From NCBI RefSeq assembly GCF_014193375.1, contig NZ_JACHZF010000001.1, positions 108,792 through 172,791 on the forward strand: DNA of 64,000 bases, in the 5' to 3' direction. Position numbers and translations under genes: made by a program. The notes under the pieces were generated by a model. It saw only the letters and a list, made by a program, of their open reading frames with translations. It ran no database searches and was not told where the DNA came from. Positions 36,296 to 45,241 of the stretch are shown piece by piece. Every line of letters begins with the position of its first letter. The first letter of the stretch is position 1. Origin of the DNA: Halomonas campaniensis. Lineage in GTDB: Bacteria > Pseudomonadota > Gammaproteobacteria > Pseudomonadales > Halomonadaceae.

Positions 36296-37792
36296 CTATG
36301 CCGTCTCGGCTCGGGGGTGCAGCCAGCGGGGCAGCAGCTCGTCCGGGTCGAAGGCGGCCTCGGCATCGACGCGGATGCCGCAGGCCGCCAGGCGCTCGGT
36401 CAGCGAGCCATCCCGCCACGCCTCGAACAGCTCGCTGCAGCCGCCGACCAGGCGCCCGCCGACGAAGATCTGCGGGATGGTGGCCGCCCCGGTGCGCACC
36501 GCCAGCACCGGTCGCACCCGGCCGCCGATATCGCCGGCCTGGCAGGCCACCGAATCGAGATCCACGCTGCTCACCTCGACGCCGAGCCGGGCGAACAGCT
36601 TGCGGGCCGACCAGCAGAACTCGCACCATTCCAGGGCGAACATCACCACCGGCGCCGAGGCGATCGCCTGGTCGACGAAGGCCACGGCCTCGGCATCGAC
36701 GTCCGCTGCCGGCGGTCTCGCGACGCTCGTCGCGGGCGGCACCGCCGGGCGGGCATCGAAGCGATACCCCGGCGTGGAGCGCGACAGGGCCAGCTCCTCG
36801 TCGTCCATCTCGTCGCGGATGTTCTCGAAGAGTGGGGTCGAGAGGTAGCGCTCGCCGGTATCGGGCAGCATGCAGACGATGCGGCTGCCGGGCGGCGAGC
36901 GCCGGGCCACCGCCAGCGCCGCCGCCAGGGTGGCGCCGCTGGAGATGCCGGCGAAGATGCCTTCCTGACGCGCCAGCTCCCGGGCGAGGCGCAGCGCCTC
37001 GGCTCCGGCCACCGGCATCACCTCGTCCACCAGGCCGGCCGACACGGCCTGCTCGGTCAGCGGCGAGATGAAGTCCGGGCTCCAGCCCTGCATCAGGTGG
37101 GGACGAAAGCCGGGATGGCTGGCCGTCGACCCATCGCGGCCGCGGGGCTGGGCCAGGCCGCTGCCCAGCATCGGCGCGTTGTCCGGCTCGGCCACCACGA
37201 TCCGCGTCGCCGGGTCGGCGTCCTTCAGCACCCGGGCCACGCCCTGCAGGGTCCCGCCGGTACCGAACCCGGAGACCCAGGCATGCAGTGGCTCGCCCGC
37301 GAGGTCGTCGAGGATCTCCCGGGCCGTGGTGCGGCGATGCACCTCGGCGTTGGCCGGGTTCTCGAACTGGCGGCACAGGTAGTAGCCGTGGGTCTCGGCC
37401 AGCTCGATGGCCTTGGCCAGCATGCCGCTGCCCTTCTCCGCCGCCGGGGTCAGCACCACCCGGGCGCCGAGGAAGCGCAGCAGCCGGCGGCGCTCGACGC
37501 TGAAGTTCTCGGCCATGGTCACCACCAGCGGGTAGCCCTTGCGGGCGCAGACCATGGCCAGCCCGATGCCGGTATTGCCGCTGGTGGCCTCGATCACCGT
37601 CTGGCCGGGGCGCAGCTCGCCGCGGCGCTCGGCCGCCTCGATCACGGCCAGTGCCATGCGATCCTTGACCGAGCCCATGGGGTTGAAGGCCTCCACCTTG
37701 GCATAGAGGTGGATGTCCGGCGGGGCGAGCCGGGCGAGCCGCACCAGCGGCGTGCCGCCGATGGTCTCGAGGATGCTGTCGTGGCGTGCCAT
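36296..37792 (-). CDS. Cysteine synthase–glutaredoxin-like fusion
   Basis: A 498-aa two-domain protein. Residues 1 to ~310 are an O-acetylserine sulfhydrylase-type fold II PLP enzyme: ETIGGTPLVRL, PLP Lys43 in NPMGSVKDRMA, substrate loop TSGNTGIG, phosphate loop GFGTGGTLQG. After a variable Ala/Pro linker, residues ~375-465 form a glutaredoxin-like domain with Cys390-x-x-Cys393 in WCEFCWSARKL, the cis-Pro IPQIFVGG and GGCSELF. The start at 37792 has an AGGAGAGA site. Normal cysteine synthases stop at about 310-320 aa. The fused redox domain may deliver or control sulfur or protect the enzyme. Single-gene unit. Confidence 0.88.
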   Translation of the reverse strand: MARHDSILETIGGTPLVRLARLAPPDIHLYAKVEAFNPMGSVKDRMALAVIEAAERRGELRPGQTVIEATSGNTGIGLAMVCARKGYPLVVTMAENFSVERRRLLRFLGARVVLTPAAEKGSGMLAKAIELAETHGYYLCRQFENPANAEVHRRTTAREILDDLAGEPLHAWVSGFGTGGTLQGVARVLKDADPATRIVVAEPDNAPMLGSGLAQPRGRDGSTASHPGFRPHLMQGWSPDFISPLTEQAVSAGLVDEVMPVAGAEALRLARELARQEGIFAGISSGATLAAALAVARRSPPGSRIVCMLPDTGERYLSTPLFENIRDEMDDEELALSRSTPGYRFDARPAVPPATSVARPPAADVDAEAVAFVDQAIASAPVVMFALEWCEFCWSARKLFARLGVEVSSVDLDSVACQAGDIGGRVRPVLAVRTGAATIPQIFVGGRLVGGCSELFEAWRDGSLTERLAACGIRVDAEAAFDPDELLPRWLHPRAETA

Positions 37793-38002
37793 GGGGTCTC
37801 TCCTGCGCTTGTTGTCTGGGAGGGGGTACCCGCCAAGCATCGTCGGGCGCCGGGAGAGCGGGCGTGTGAGCCAGCGTGGTTTTTGCGCCTCGCCTCCGGT
37901 GCACCAGCGTGGAAAAAGCGAGAGTGAGGCCGGAGAGCCGGCGCCGGGCGGACTATACTGAACAGGTTGTCACTGGCGTGGCGCTGCCACCCGGGGCGAG
38001 AG

Positions 38003-40300
38003 ATGAACGCGCTGACCCTCAACCTGCTGGGCGACCCCGAACTCCGTCGGGACGGCCAGCCTGTGGCGCTCCCCCCCTCGCGGAAGACCCGCGCCCTGCT
38101 CGCCTACCTCGCCCTGCATGCCCGCCCCTTCAGCCGCGAACACCTCTGCGAGCTGTTCTGGGAGCTGCCCGACGACCCGCGCGGGTCGCTGCGCTGGAGC
38201 CTCTCCAAGCTGCGGCGGCTGGTGGATACCCCGGAACGGTGCCGGCTCATCACCGACCGGCTCTCCGTCGGCCTGGATGTCTCCGACGTGGACATCGACG
38301 TGCTGAACCTGCAGCGCCTGGTGGCCGGGGAGCTGGCCGAGGCCGATACCACCAGCCTCGAGGCCGCCGCCGTGCGCTATCGCGGCCCCCTGCTGGAAGG
38401 CCTCGACCTGCCCGGCTTCCATGACTTCCACAGCTGGTGCCTGGCCGAGCGGGAGCGCGCCATGCGCGCCCAGGCCCGGCTGCTGACCGCGCTGGCGGAG
38501 CGGCTGCGGGACCACCCGGAGCGGGCCCTGCCCCACGCCCAGGCGCTGGTCAGGCTCACCCCCTTCGACGAGGCGGCTCACGCCCGGCTGGTCGGCCTGC
38601 TGCAGGCGCTGCACCGGCCGCGGGAGGCCGAGCAGCAATACCGGCTCGGCCTGCGGCTGCTCGGGGAGGCCGGCATTCCCGTCACCGGCGCCCTGCCGCG
38701 GGCCCGCCGAACAAGGATCGAGCCCCCCTCCCCATCGGACGGCCCTGCGCCGGAGGACGCACTTGAGAGCGCGCCGCCCGTGCCGACCGCTCCCGGCGAG
38801 GCAGGCGTGGAGGCGCGGCTCGCCGGGCTCGACCCGGACGCCCTGGAGGTCATTCGCTGGGCCGCCGTGCTCGCCCCCGAGATCGAGGTCTCCGCCCTGG
38901 GCCGCTACACGGGCCTGGCCAGCGGTCGCATCGGTGCCGCCCTGGAGGCGGCCGAACGGCGCGGGCTGCTGGCCATCGGCGAAGGGGGCCTGGACTTCGG
39001 CGATCCCGAACTGGCCGAGGCGGTCTATGCGACCCTCTCGCCGGCGCGGCGGCAGATGATGCATCGCCGGGTCGCCGACAGCCTGGCCCTGGCGGCGGTC
39101 TGCGACCTCGACCACGCCGCCGCCCTCGTCCGGCACGCCGAATGCAGCGGCGACCCCGACCTCGCCGCCGCCGCCCTGGTCGGTGCCGGGCGGCTCTGCC
39201 TGCGCTTCTTCGCCAACGACGAAGCCCGGCGCCTCGCCGACCGCGGGCTCGCCCTGGCCGAGCGCCTCCCCGACGTGCGGCGGGTCTGCCTGCTGCTGGA
39301 GCTGCGTGAGATCCTGATCAGTGCCGCCCCCCTGGCCGACTGGGAAACTACCGCCACGGCGGTGGTGACCCTGGCCGAGCAGGCCCTGGAGCACGGTGCC
39401 CTGGCCCACGCCAGGCTGGGCTACCACCTGGCCAGCCACATCCTCTGGGCGCACGGCCAGTGGACCGATGCCCGCGAGGAGGCCCTCCAGTCGGAGCGCG
39501 TGACGCGCTGCGCCGACGACGCCGAGCAGGTGATCGCCATGGCCGAGACCGCCCGCTGCCTGGCCATGCTCGAGCGCGACCTGGATCAGGCCCGCGCCCG
39601 GCTGGCCGATGCCCGGGGGCTGGCGAGCCGCTGCCACATGCGCCCCCCGGCCCTGCCCATGGCCGAGGGGCTGCTGGCCTGGCACGCGGGGCGCCAGGCC
39701 GAGGCGGAATCGGCCCTCAAGGAGGCCCGCACCCAGTGCAAGGCCAGCGGGGACCGGCTCGGAGAGTTCCAGGCCAACGAGGCGCTGATGATGATGGCCA
39801 TCGAGCAGGGGCAGCCCGCCCAGGCGCTCTCGCGCTGCCGGGCGCTGCTGCTGCTGGGCGAACGACTCCGCGACGGCAGCGAGGCGCCCTTCGCCCAGGC
39901 CGCCCTGGGCCTCTGCCGCCTGGTCACGGACGACGACCCCGCCCCCCTCTACGATGCCCTCGGCGCCCTGCGCGATGCCGACGCCAGGCATCGCCTGGCC
40001 TGGGTGCTGAACCGCGCCGCGCTGCACCACCTGGAGCGCGGCCATCCCAGCGAGGCGCACTCGGCCGCCGCGGAGGCCCTGAGCCACGCCCTGGCCCTGG
40101 AACGGCGCAGCGAGCAGCTTCTGGCCCACGGGGTGCTGGCCGCCGCCAGCCGGGCGCTGGGCGACCTGCCCGACGCCGACCGCCACGCCCGGGCAGCCGC
40201 CGGCCTGCTGCACCCGCCGGCGGGCGACTGGGCCCGCCGACGCGTCGCCGCCCTGCTGGCCACCGCCGAGGCCAGGGGCGACGTGGAGGGGGCGCCATGA
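38003..40300 (+). CDS. SARP-like BTAD transcriptional regulator with TPR region
   Basis: 765 aa. Residues ~1-95 are an OmpR-like winged helix (LNLLGDPELRRDGQPVALPPSRKTRALLAYLALHARPFSREHLCELFW), followed by a bacterial transcriptional activation domain (~95-240), and then ~500 residues of Ala-rich helical repeats without a Walker A motif. SARPs are mostly known from Actinobacteria as pathway activators; stand-alone BTAD regulators exist in proteobacteria but are less common. It overlaps the DUF4242 gene by ATGA and probably controls it and the OsmC/FMO pair. Confidence 0.82.
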   Translation: MNALTLNLLGDPELRRDGQPVALPPSRKTRALLAYLALHARPFSREHLCELFWELPDDPRGSLRWSLSKLRRLVDTPERCRLITDRLSVGLDVSDVDIDVLNLQRLVAGELAEADTTSLEAAAVRYRGPLLEGLDLPGFHDFHSWCLAERERAMRAQARLLTALAERLRDHPERALPHAQALVRLTPFDEAAHARLVGLLQALHRPREAEQQYRLGLRLLGEAGIPVTGALPRARRTRIEPPSPSDGPAPEDALESAPPVPTAPGEAGVEARLAGLDPDALEVIRWAAVLAPEIEVSALGRYTGLASGRIGAALEAAERRGLLAIGEGGLDFGDPELAEAVYATLSPARRQMMHRRVADSLALAAVCDLDHAAALVRHAECSGDPDLAAAALVGAGRLCLRFFANDEARRLADRGLALAERLPDVRRVCLLLELREILISAAPLADWETTATAVVTLAEQALEHGALAHARLGYHLASHILWAHGQWTDAREEALQSERVTRCADDAEQVIAMAETARCLAMLERDLDQARARLADARGLASRCHMRPPALPMAEGLLAWHAGRQAEAESALKEARTQCKASGDRLGEFQANEALMMMAIEQGQPAQALSRCRALLLLGERLRDGSEAPFAQAALGLCRLVTDDDPAPLYDALGALRDADARHRLAWVLNRAALHHLERGHPSEAHSAAAEALSHALALERRSEQLLAHGVLAAASRALGDLPDADRHARAAAGLLHPPAGDWARRRVAALLATAEARGDVEGAP

Positions 40301-40842
40301 TCGACCTGTTCCTCGAGCGACAGCTGCCGACGCCGGTCACCCCCGACCTGGTCAGGCAGCTGACCCTGGAGGCCGGCGCCTGCCTGGACCTCCACCGGGT
40401 CCAGTGGCAGGGCAGCCTGCTGGCCCGGGATGGCCACCGCCTGGTCTGCCACTTCCGGGCGCGGGATACCGAGTCGGCGCGTATCGGGCTGCGCCAGGCC
40501 GGCGCCGAGGTCGAGCGGCTCTGGGCGGGCACGCTCCACGACGCCCCGGGCGAGGGCCCGCTGGCGGCCAACGTGCTGGTGGAGCGCACCTTCCCCGCGC
40601 CGGTCACCCTGGCGGCGATCCAGGCCATCGAGGATGCCGGGGCGGCCTGCCTGCAGAACCACCGGGTGTGCTTCGTGCGTACCTGCTTCGCCCTGGACCG
40701 GCGGCGGATGCTCTGTCTCTACCGGTCGCCGGATGCCGAATCGGTGCGCCTTGCCCAGCGCCTGGCGGGCATGCCGCTGGAGCGGGCCTGGGCCTTCCGG
40801 CACGTCAGGCCTCTCCCGGAAAATTCCACTGCCGCCCGCTGA
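40297..40842 (+). CDS. Tandem DUF4242 protein (nickel-binding family)
   Basis: 181 aa made of two similar ~90-residue halves. Each begins with a strand like FLERQLPTPVTPDLVRQL or VERTFPAPVTLAAIQAI, then …GACLDLHRVQW… or …GAACLQNHRVCF…, and ends with …DTESARIGLRQAGAEVERLW… or …DAESVRLAQRLAGMPLERAW…. This is the DUF4242 ferredoxin-like fold; a Streptomyces member (SCO4226) binds nickel. The start is the ATGA overlap with the SARP gene, so co-translation is likely. The His/Cys residues may form a metal site; not tested. Confidence 0.72.
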   Translation: MIDLFLERQLPTPVTPDLVRQLTLEAGACLDLHRVQWQGSLLARDGHRLVCHFRARDTESARIGLRQAGAEVERLWAGTLHDAPGEGPLAANVLVERTFPAPVTLAAIQAIEDAGAACLQNHRVCFVRTCFALDRRRMLCLYRSPDAESVRLAQRLAGMPLERAWAFRHVRPLPENSTAAR

Positions 40843-40956
40843 AAAACCACGGCACCTCCCACGCTGGGTCCCACGCGCCCCTCGCACCCTGCCTGTCGAG
40901 ACCCGCGGCACGCCGCCGTCGGGCTCGACCACAACGACAAGACGAGGAGAGACCCC

Positions 40957-41517
40957 ATGCAAACCGCTACCCAGGCCATCGACAACGGCGTCAACGTCAC
41001 CGCCCTGCTCGGCGCCCGCGAGGCCCTGGCCCAGGCCCCGGAGGCCGCCCGCTTCACCTGGCGCGCCCACTGCGACTGGGTGATGGGCACCCACAGCCGG
41101 GTCGCCGTCGAGGCGTTCCACGGCCTCGGCGAGACGCAGCAGCATCGCCAGCGCTTCACCTTCGACGTGGACCACCCCGCGGTCTTCGCCGCCGAGGACC
41201 ACGGCCCCACCCCGGTGGAGTACGTGCTGGTGGGGCTGGCCGGCTGCCTCACCGCCGGCATCGCCGCCGTCGCCCAGCACCGCGGCATCCAGCTGCGCTC
41301 GATCCGGGCCAGCGTGGAGGGGAGCATGGACATCCAGGGCATCCTGGGCATGGACCCCGAGGTGAGAAACGGCTTCGACGACATCCGGGTGGTCTACGAG
41401 ATCGACGCCGACGCCAGCCGCGCGGAGATCGAGGCGCTGGTCGCCCAGTCCCAGAAGCGCTCGGCGGTCTACGACCTGCTCACCAACCCCACCCACGTGA
41501 TGGTGAGCGTGAAATGA
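40957..41517 (+). CDS. OsmC-family protein
   Basis: 186 aa. The segment TPVEYVLVGLAGCLTAGIAAVAQHRGIQLRSI is the OsmC/Ohr central helix carrying the resolving-type cysteine, and the early half holds the matching strand region HRQRFTFDVDHPAVFAAEDHGP. The peroxidatic Cys position of true Ohr/OsmC is not evident, so it may be an OsmC-like domain protein without full peroxidase activity. A GAGGAGAG ribosome site is present and the stop overlaps the flavin monooxygenase start. Confidence 0.82.
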   Translation: MQTATQAIDNGVNVTALLGAREALAQAPEAARFTWRAHCDWVMGTHSRVAVEAFHGLGETQQHRQRFTFDVDHPAVFAAEDHGPTPVEYVLVGLAGCLTAGIAAVAQHRGIQLRSIRASVEGSMDIQGILGMDPEVRNGFDDIRVVYEIDADASRAEIEALVAQSQKRSAVYDLLTNPTHVMVSVK

Positions 41518-42839
41518 TCCCGGGGCGCCCGCGCCCGCTGCATCGCCCGGCCCGCGCCGTGACCGCCCTGGTCATCGGCGCGGGACACGCCGGGCTCGCC
41601 ATGGGCCATCACCTGGCGCAGCGTGGCATCGACCATGTGATCCTGGAGCGGGGCGAGGTGGCCAACGCCTGGCGCAGGGAGCGCTGGGATTCGCTGCGTC
41701 TGCTCACCCCCAACTGGCAGTGCCGCCTGCCCGGTCAGCCCTACCCGGGCCCCGACCCGGAGGGCTTCATGGGCATGCCGGCGCTGATCGCCCTGCTGGA
41801 GGGCTACGCCCGGCGGCTGGCCTCGCCGATCCACACCGGCACACGGGTGACGGCGGTGCGCGCCATGGACGGCGGCTATCGGGTGGAGACCGACCGGGGG
41901 ACCTGGCACTGCCGGGCGCTGGTGATCGCCACCGGCGCCACCCAGCTGCCGGTGGTGCCCGCCCTGGCCGAGGCCCTGCCGCCCTGGATCGAGAGCCTCA
42001 CCCCGCTGGCCTATCGCCACCCGTCGCAGCTGCCGCCCGGCGGGGTACTGGTGGTGGGCGCCGCGGCCACCGGCGTGCAGCTGGCCGACGAGCTCCAGCG
42101 CAGCGGCCGCCAGGTGACCCTGGCGGTGGGCGAGCACCTGCGCCTGCCGCGCCGCTATCGGGGACGCGACATCCAGTGGTGGCTGGAACAGGCCGGCCTG
42201 CTCGACCAGCGCTTCGACGAGGTGGAGGACATCGCCCGGGCGCGGCGCGCCCCCTCCCCCCAGCTGGTGGGCGGTCCTTCCCCCCGCGATCTGGACCTCA
42301 ATGCCCTGAGCGAGCGCGGCGTGCGCCTGGTGGGGCGCCTGGCAGGCCTCTCCGGCACCCGGCTGCAGTTCGCCGGCTCCCTGGCCATGCACTGCAGCGC
42401 GGCGGACCTCAAGCTCGCCCGGCTGCTCGACAACCTGGACGCCTGGGCGCTGGCCCACGGCTGGCACGACGCCCTGCCCGCCCCCGAGCGTCCGGCCCCC
42501 ACCCGGCTGCCGGCGCGCCCCCGCCTGGGCCTCGACCTGGCCGCCGGCGAGATCAAGACGGTGCTCTGGGCCACCGGCTTTCGTCCCGACTTCTCCTGGC
42601 TGCAGGTACCGGTGTTCGATGCCAGGGGGCGGCTGCGCCACCACGGCGGCGTGGTCGAGCACGCCCCGGGGCTCTACGCCATGGGCCTGCCGTTCCTGCG
42701 GCGGCGCAAGTCCGGGGCCATCCACGGCGCCGATGACGACGCCCGGGAGCTCGCCGACCACCTGGCCGCCCGGCTGGCGGGGGCGTCGACCGGCGGCCGG
42801 GCACCTCGCAGGCCTGAGGCCGCCCTGCCCGCCCCCTGA
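41514..42839 (+). CDS. NAD(P)/FAD-dependent monooxygenase-like flavoprotein
   Basis: A 441-aa flavoprotein of the FMO/YUC-like group. The FAD dinucleotide motif is near residue 22 (VIGAGHAGLAMGHHLAQRG), followed by WRRERWDSLRLLTPNWQCRLPG, a second nucleotide fold VVGAAATGVQLADELQRSG, and the ATGFRPDFSWL motif. Such enzymes use NADPH and O2 to oxygenate amines, sulfur compounds or alkyl groups. Start is the ATGA overlap with osmC. Together the SARP, DUF4242, OsmC and FMO genes look like one redox-stress or xenobiotic-response unit. Confidence 0.82.
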   Translation: MIPGRPRPLHRPARAVTALVIGAGHAGLAMGHHLAQRGIDHVILERGEVANAWRRERWDSLRLLTPNWQCRLPGQPYPGPDPEGFMGMPALIALLEGYARRLASPIHTGTRVTAVRAMDGGYRVETDRGTWHCRALVIATGATQLPVVPALAEALPPWIESLTPLAYRHPSQLPPGGVLVVGAAATGVQLADELQRSGRQVTLAVGEHLRLPRRYRGRDIQWWLEQAGLLDQRFDEVEDIARARRAPSPQLVGGPSPRDLDLNALSERGVRLVGRLAGLSGTRLQFAGSLAMHCSAADLKLARLLDNLDAWALAHGWHDALPAPERPAPTRLPARPRLGLDLAAGEIKTVLWATGFRPDFSWLQVPVFDARGRLRHHGGVVEHAPGLYAMGLPFLRRRKSGAIHGADDDARELADHLAARLAGASTGGRAPRRPEAALPAP

Positions 42840-42994
42840 TGTCGTGACCACCGCACCGCGATGCGCGCACGGAAGCGCGCCGCTCCCGCCATGGCGACTA
42901 GGCTGTAAGGGGGCCGAGCCAAGGCTGGCCGCCACCCTGTACCGCGGGATCGACGAGGCGTCGTCGTGACGTGGCGCCCGCCAGGAGGAGTCGC

Positions 42995-44155
42995 TTGCGC
43001 GAGGACGACACACCACACCGCCGCCGGCGGGGGCCGCTCGGGCTGCTGCCGGGGCTGCTGCTCGGCCTGCTGCTGACCGGCTGCAGTGCGCTGGAGCGCC
43101 AGCACGAGGCCCTGCTGGTACTCGGCGACCTGGCCGCCGGCGAGGGACCGAGCCGGCTGAAGCAGCGCGTCCCGTCACCCGACCGCGAGGGGCTGACCTA
43201 CGCGGTGGAGGGGCGCGGCTATGTGGCGGACCTCTACCACCCGCCATCCCCCCGCCGCGGGACCCTGGTCCTGGTGCATGGCCTCACCGACGCGGGCCGA
43301 CGGGACCCGCGCCTGATGGATTTCGCCCGCACCCTGGCGCGGGCCGGTTTCACGGTGCTGGTACCGGAGCTGGACGGCCTGCGCGACTTCTCGGTGGGCA
43401 TGCGCGAGGTGGAAGGCATCGCCGATGCCGTTCGCCACGCCACCGCCACGCTGCCCATGGCCGGGGAGGGCCCGGCGCTCGCCGCCATCAGCTTCGCCAC
43501 CGGGCCGGCGCTGCTGGCCGCCATGCAGCCGGACATCGCCCAGCGGGTCCGCTTCGTGATCGCCGTGGGCGGCTACTACGACCTGACCGACATGCTGCGC
43601 TACGCCACCACCGGGGAGGATCGCGGCGGCGCCGGCCTCCGCGCACCGCCTCCCCAGCGCGACCTGCGCTGGGCCATGCTGCAGAGCCAGCTGCATACCC
43701 TGGAGGACGCCGGGGATCGGCAGCGCCTGGCGGCCCTGGCCCGACGCCGGCTGGCGGGCGACGAGGGCCCCGCCCCCGAGCTGGCCGACCTGGGAGACCA
43801 GGGCCGGGCACTCCTTGCGCTGGTGGTCAATCGCGACCCGGCGCGGGTGACGTCGCTGCTCGCGGCCCTGCCCCCCTCGCTGCGCGACGCGTTCGACGCG
43901 CTGGATCTCGCCTCCCGGGATCTCGATGCCCTGGCGGCGAGGCTGGTGCTGGTTCACGGCCCCGACGACCGGGTGGTCCCGATCAGCCACTCGCGGCGGC
44001 TGCGGGATGCCCTTCCCGCCGGCCAGGCGCGGCTCTTCGAGGCCGGCGGGCTCGGCCACGTGGAGGTCTCCTCCCACTGGCGAGACGCCTGGACGCTGTG
44101 GCGGGCGATTCATCATGTGCTCAGGCTCGGCGAGGTCGAGAGCACGAACCGGTGA
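42995..44155 (+). CDS. Alpha/beta-hydrolase lipoprotein
   Basis: 386 aa if started at the TTG at 42995, which has AGGAGG six bases before it; a GTG at 42971 is the alternative. The signal LGLLPGLLLGLLLTGCSALE ends in a lipobox, so it is an anchored lipoprotein. The fold shows the oxyanion motif LVLVHGLTDAG, an acid in VHGPDDRVVPISHS and a final His in GLGHVEVSS. The nucleophile elbow reads AISFAT rather than GxSxG, a notable change. Likely a periplasmic-facing serine esterase/peptidase of unknown substrate. Confidence 0.75.
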   Translation: MREDDTPHRRRRGPLGLLPGLLLGLLLTGCSALERQHEALLVLGDLAAGEGPSRLKQRVPSPDREGLTYAVEGRGYVADLYHPPSPRRGTLVLVHGLTDAGRRDPRLMDFARTLARAGFTVLVPELDGLRDFSVGMREVEGIADAVRHATATLPMAGEGPALAAISFATGPALLAAMQPDIAQRVRFVIAVGGYYDLTDMLRYATTGEDRGGAGLRAPPPQRDLRWAMLQSQLHTLEDAGDRQRLAALARRRLAGDEGPAPELADLGDQGRALLALVVNRDPARVTSLLAALPPSLRDAFDALDLASRDLDALAARLVLVHGPDDRVVPISHSRRLRDALPAGQARLFEAGGLGHVEVSSHWRDAWTLWRAIHHVLRLGEVESTNR

Positions 44156-44225
44156 CCGGAAGGGCGTCGCCTGCCGGTGAGCCAACGAGGCGAGAGCGAC
44201 GGCGCTTCCTACCGTCGCCCCGCCC

Positions 44226-45119
44226 TCAGGCGTTGAAGACCACCCGGCCCAGGTCACCCAGGTCATAGCCCCCCAGCGCCTCGGCGCGTTCGCGGAAGCG
44301 CGGCTCCCGGGCGAAGGCCAGCAGCCGCTGGATCGGCGGCTCGAAGTAGCTGCGCCGCCGCAGGGCCAGGTCGAAGGCCTCCTCATGGAGCGGCACGAAG
44401 GCGAGCCCCTGGCGACGCGCGGCCGCCTCGACGCCGAGCCCGGCATCGGCCTCGCCCTGGCGGATCGACAGGGCCAGGTCGTCCTCGGAGAGCGAGGGGT
44501 GGCCGGCCAGGGTCAGGCGCTCGACGCCGATACCCTCCCGCGCCAGCAGCAGGCCCAGCAGGCGCGCCGCGCCGGCGTCGGGCTGGCGGTGGGCGACCCG
44601 CACCGCCGGCCGCGCCAGGTCGGCCAGCCGCCGGATGCCCAGGGGGTTGTCCGGCGCCAGCAGCAGCCCCTGGCGGCGCTGCGCCCAGCGCACCATCACC
44701 AGGTCGCGCATGCCGCCCAGGCCCAGCCTCGCCGGCTCGTTGTAGCGACCGCTCTCCGGGTCCAGCAGGTGCAGGCCGGCCAGCATGGCGTCGCCGTCCA
44801 GCAGCCGCCGCACCCCGTCGCCGCTGCCGTGGCAGAGCAGCGCCAGCCCCGAGCCGCTCTCGCGCACGGCCCACTCCAGCAGCGGGTCCTGGCTCCCCGC
44901 CAGCACGCTCGGCACCGGCCGCCGGCTCGCCTGGTCCCCCTCCAGGTGGCTCATCAGCCACAGGTCGAGGCTCTGGCGGGGAAACAGCAGCTTGCCGGTG
45001 ATCCGCACGCAGGGGATCTCGCCCTGGCGCACCAGGTCGTAGACCTTGCGCTCCTTGAGCCGCAGGTAGTCGGCCACCTCGGCGGTGGTCAGGTAGGCGT
45101 GGGTCGCGGGTGTCTCCAT
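44226..45119 (-). CDS. HTH/periplasmic-binding-like regulator of the tungstate operon
   Basis: 297 aa. Residues ~8-58 are an excisionase-type helix-turn-helix (YLTTAEVADYLRLKERKVYDLVRQGEIPCVRITGKLLF). The rest is a periplasmic-binding-protein-like domain (LALLCHGSGDGVRRLL, DEALGLGGMRDLVMVRWAQR-type strand, DAGLGVEAAARRQGLAFVPL). This architecture is typical of regulators next to molybdate/tungstate-type transporters, sensing the ion or cofactor. It is divergent from the tupBCA-like genes, with an inverted repeat ATGCA–6 nt–TGCAT in the gap. Confidence 0.82.
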   Translation of the reverse strand: METPATHAYLTTAEVADYLRLKERKVYDLVRQGEIPCVRITGKLLFPRQSLDLWLMSHLEGDQASRRPVPSVLAGSQDPLLEWAVRESGSGLALLCHGSGDGVRRLLDGDAMLAGLHLLDPESGRYNEPARLGLGGMRDLVMVRWAQRRQGLLLAPDNPLGIRRLADLARPAVRVAHRQPDAGAARLLGLLLAREGIGVERLTLAGHPSLSEDDLALSIRQGEADAGLGVEAAARRQGLAFVPLHEEAFDLALRRRSYFEPPIQRLLAFAREPRFRERAEALGGYDLGDLGRVVFNA

Positions 45120-45157
45120 GGGCCCTCTCCGGTCTCGGCGGCGCAGACGCTCTTATC

Positions 45158-45216
45158 ATGCACAAGACTGCATGGATTCCATCGTTGGATGCGCGACTTC
45201 GCCTCAACGCACAAGA
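45158..45216. promoter_or_regulatory. Inverted and direct repeats before the tup operon
   Basis: ATGCA–N6–TGCAT at 45158-45173, and GCACAAGA at 45160-45167 repeated at 45209-45216 in the same orientation. Both lie in the 122-bp gap between the divergent regulator and tupB. They are plausible binding sites of that regulator. Confidence 0.4.
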
Positions 45217-45241
45217 TGCAACGAGACCACCGGAGAACACG

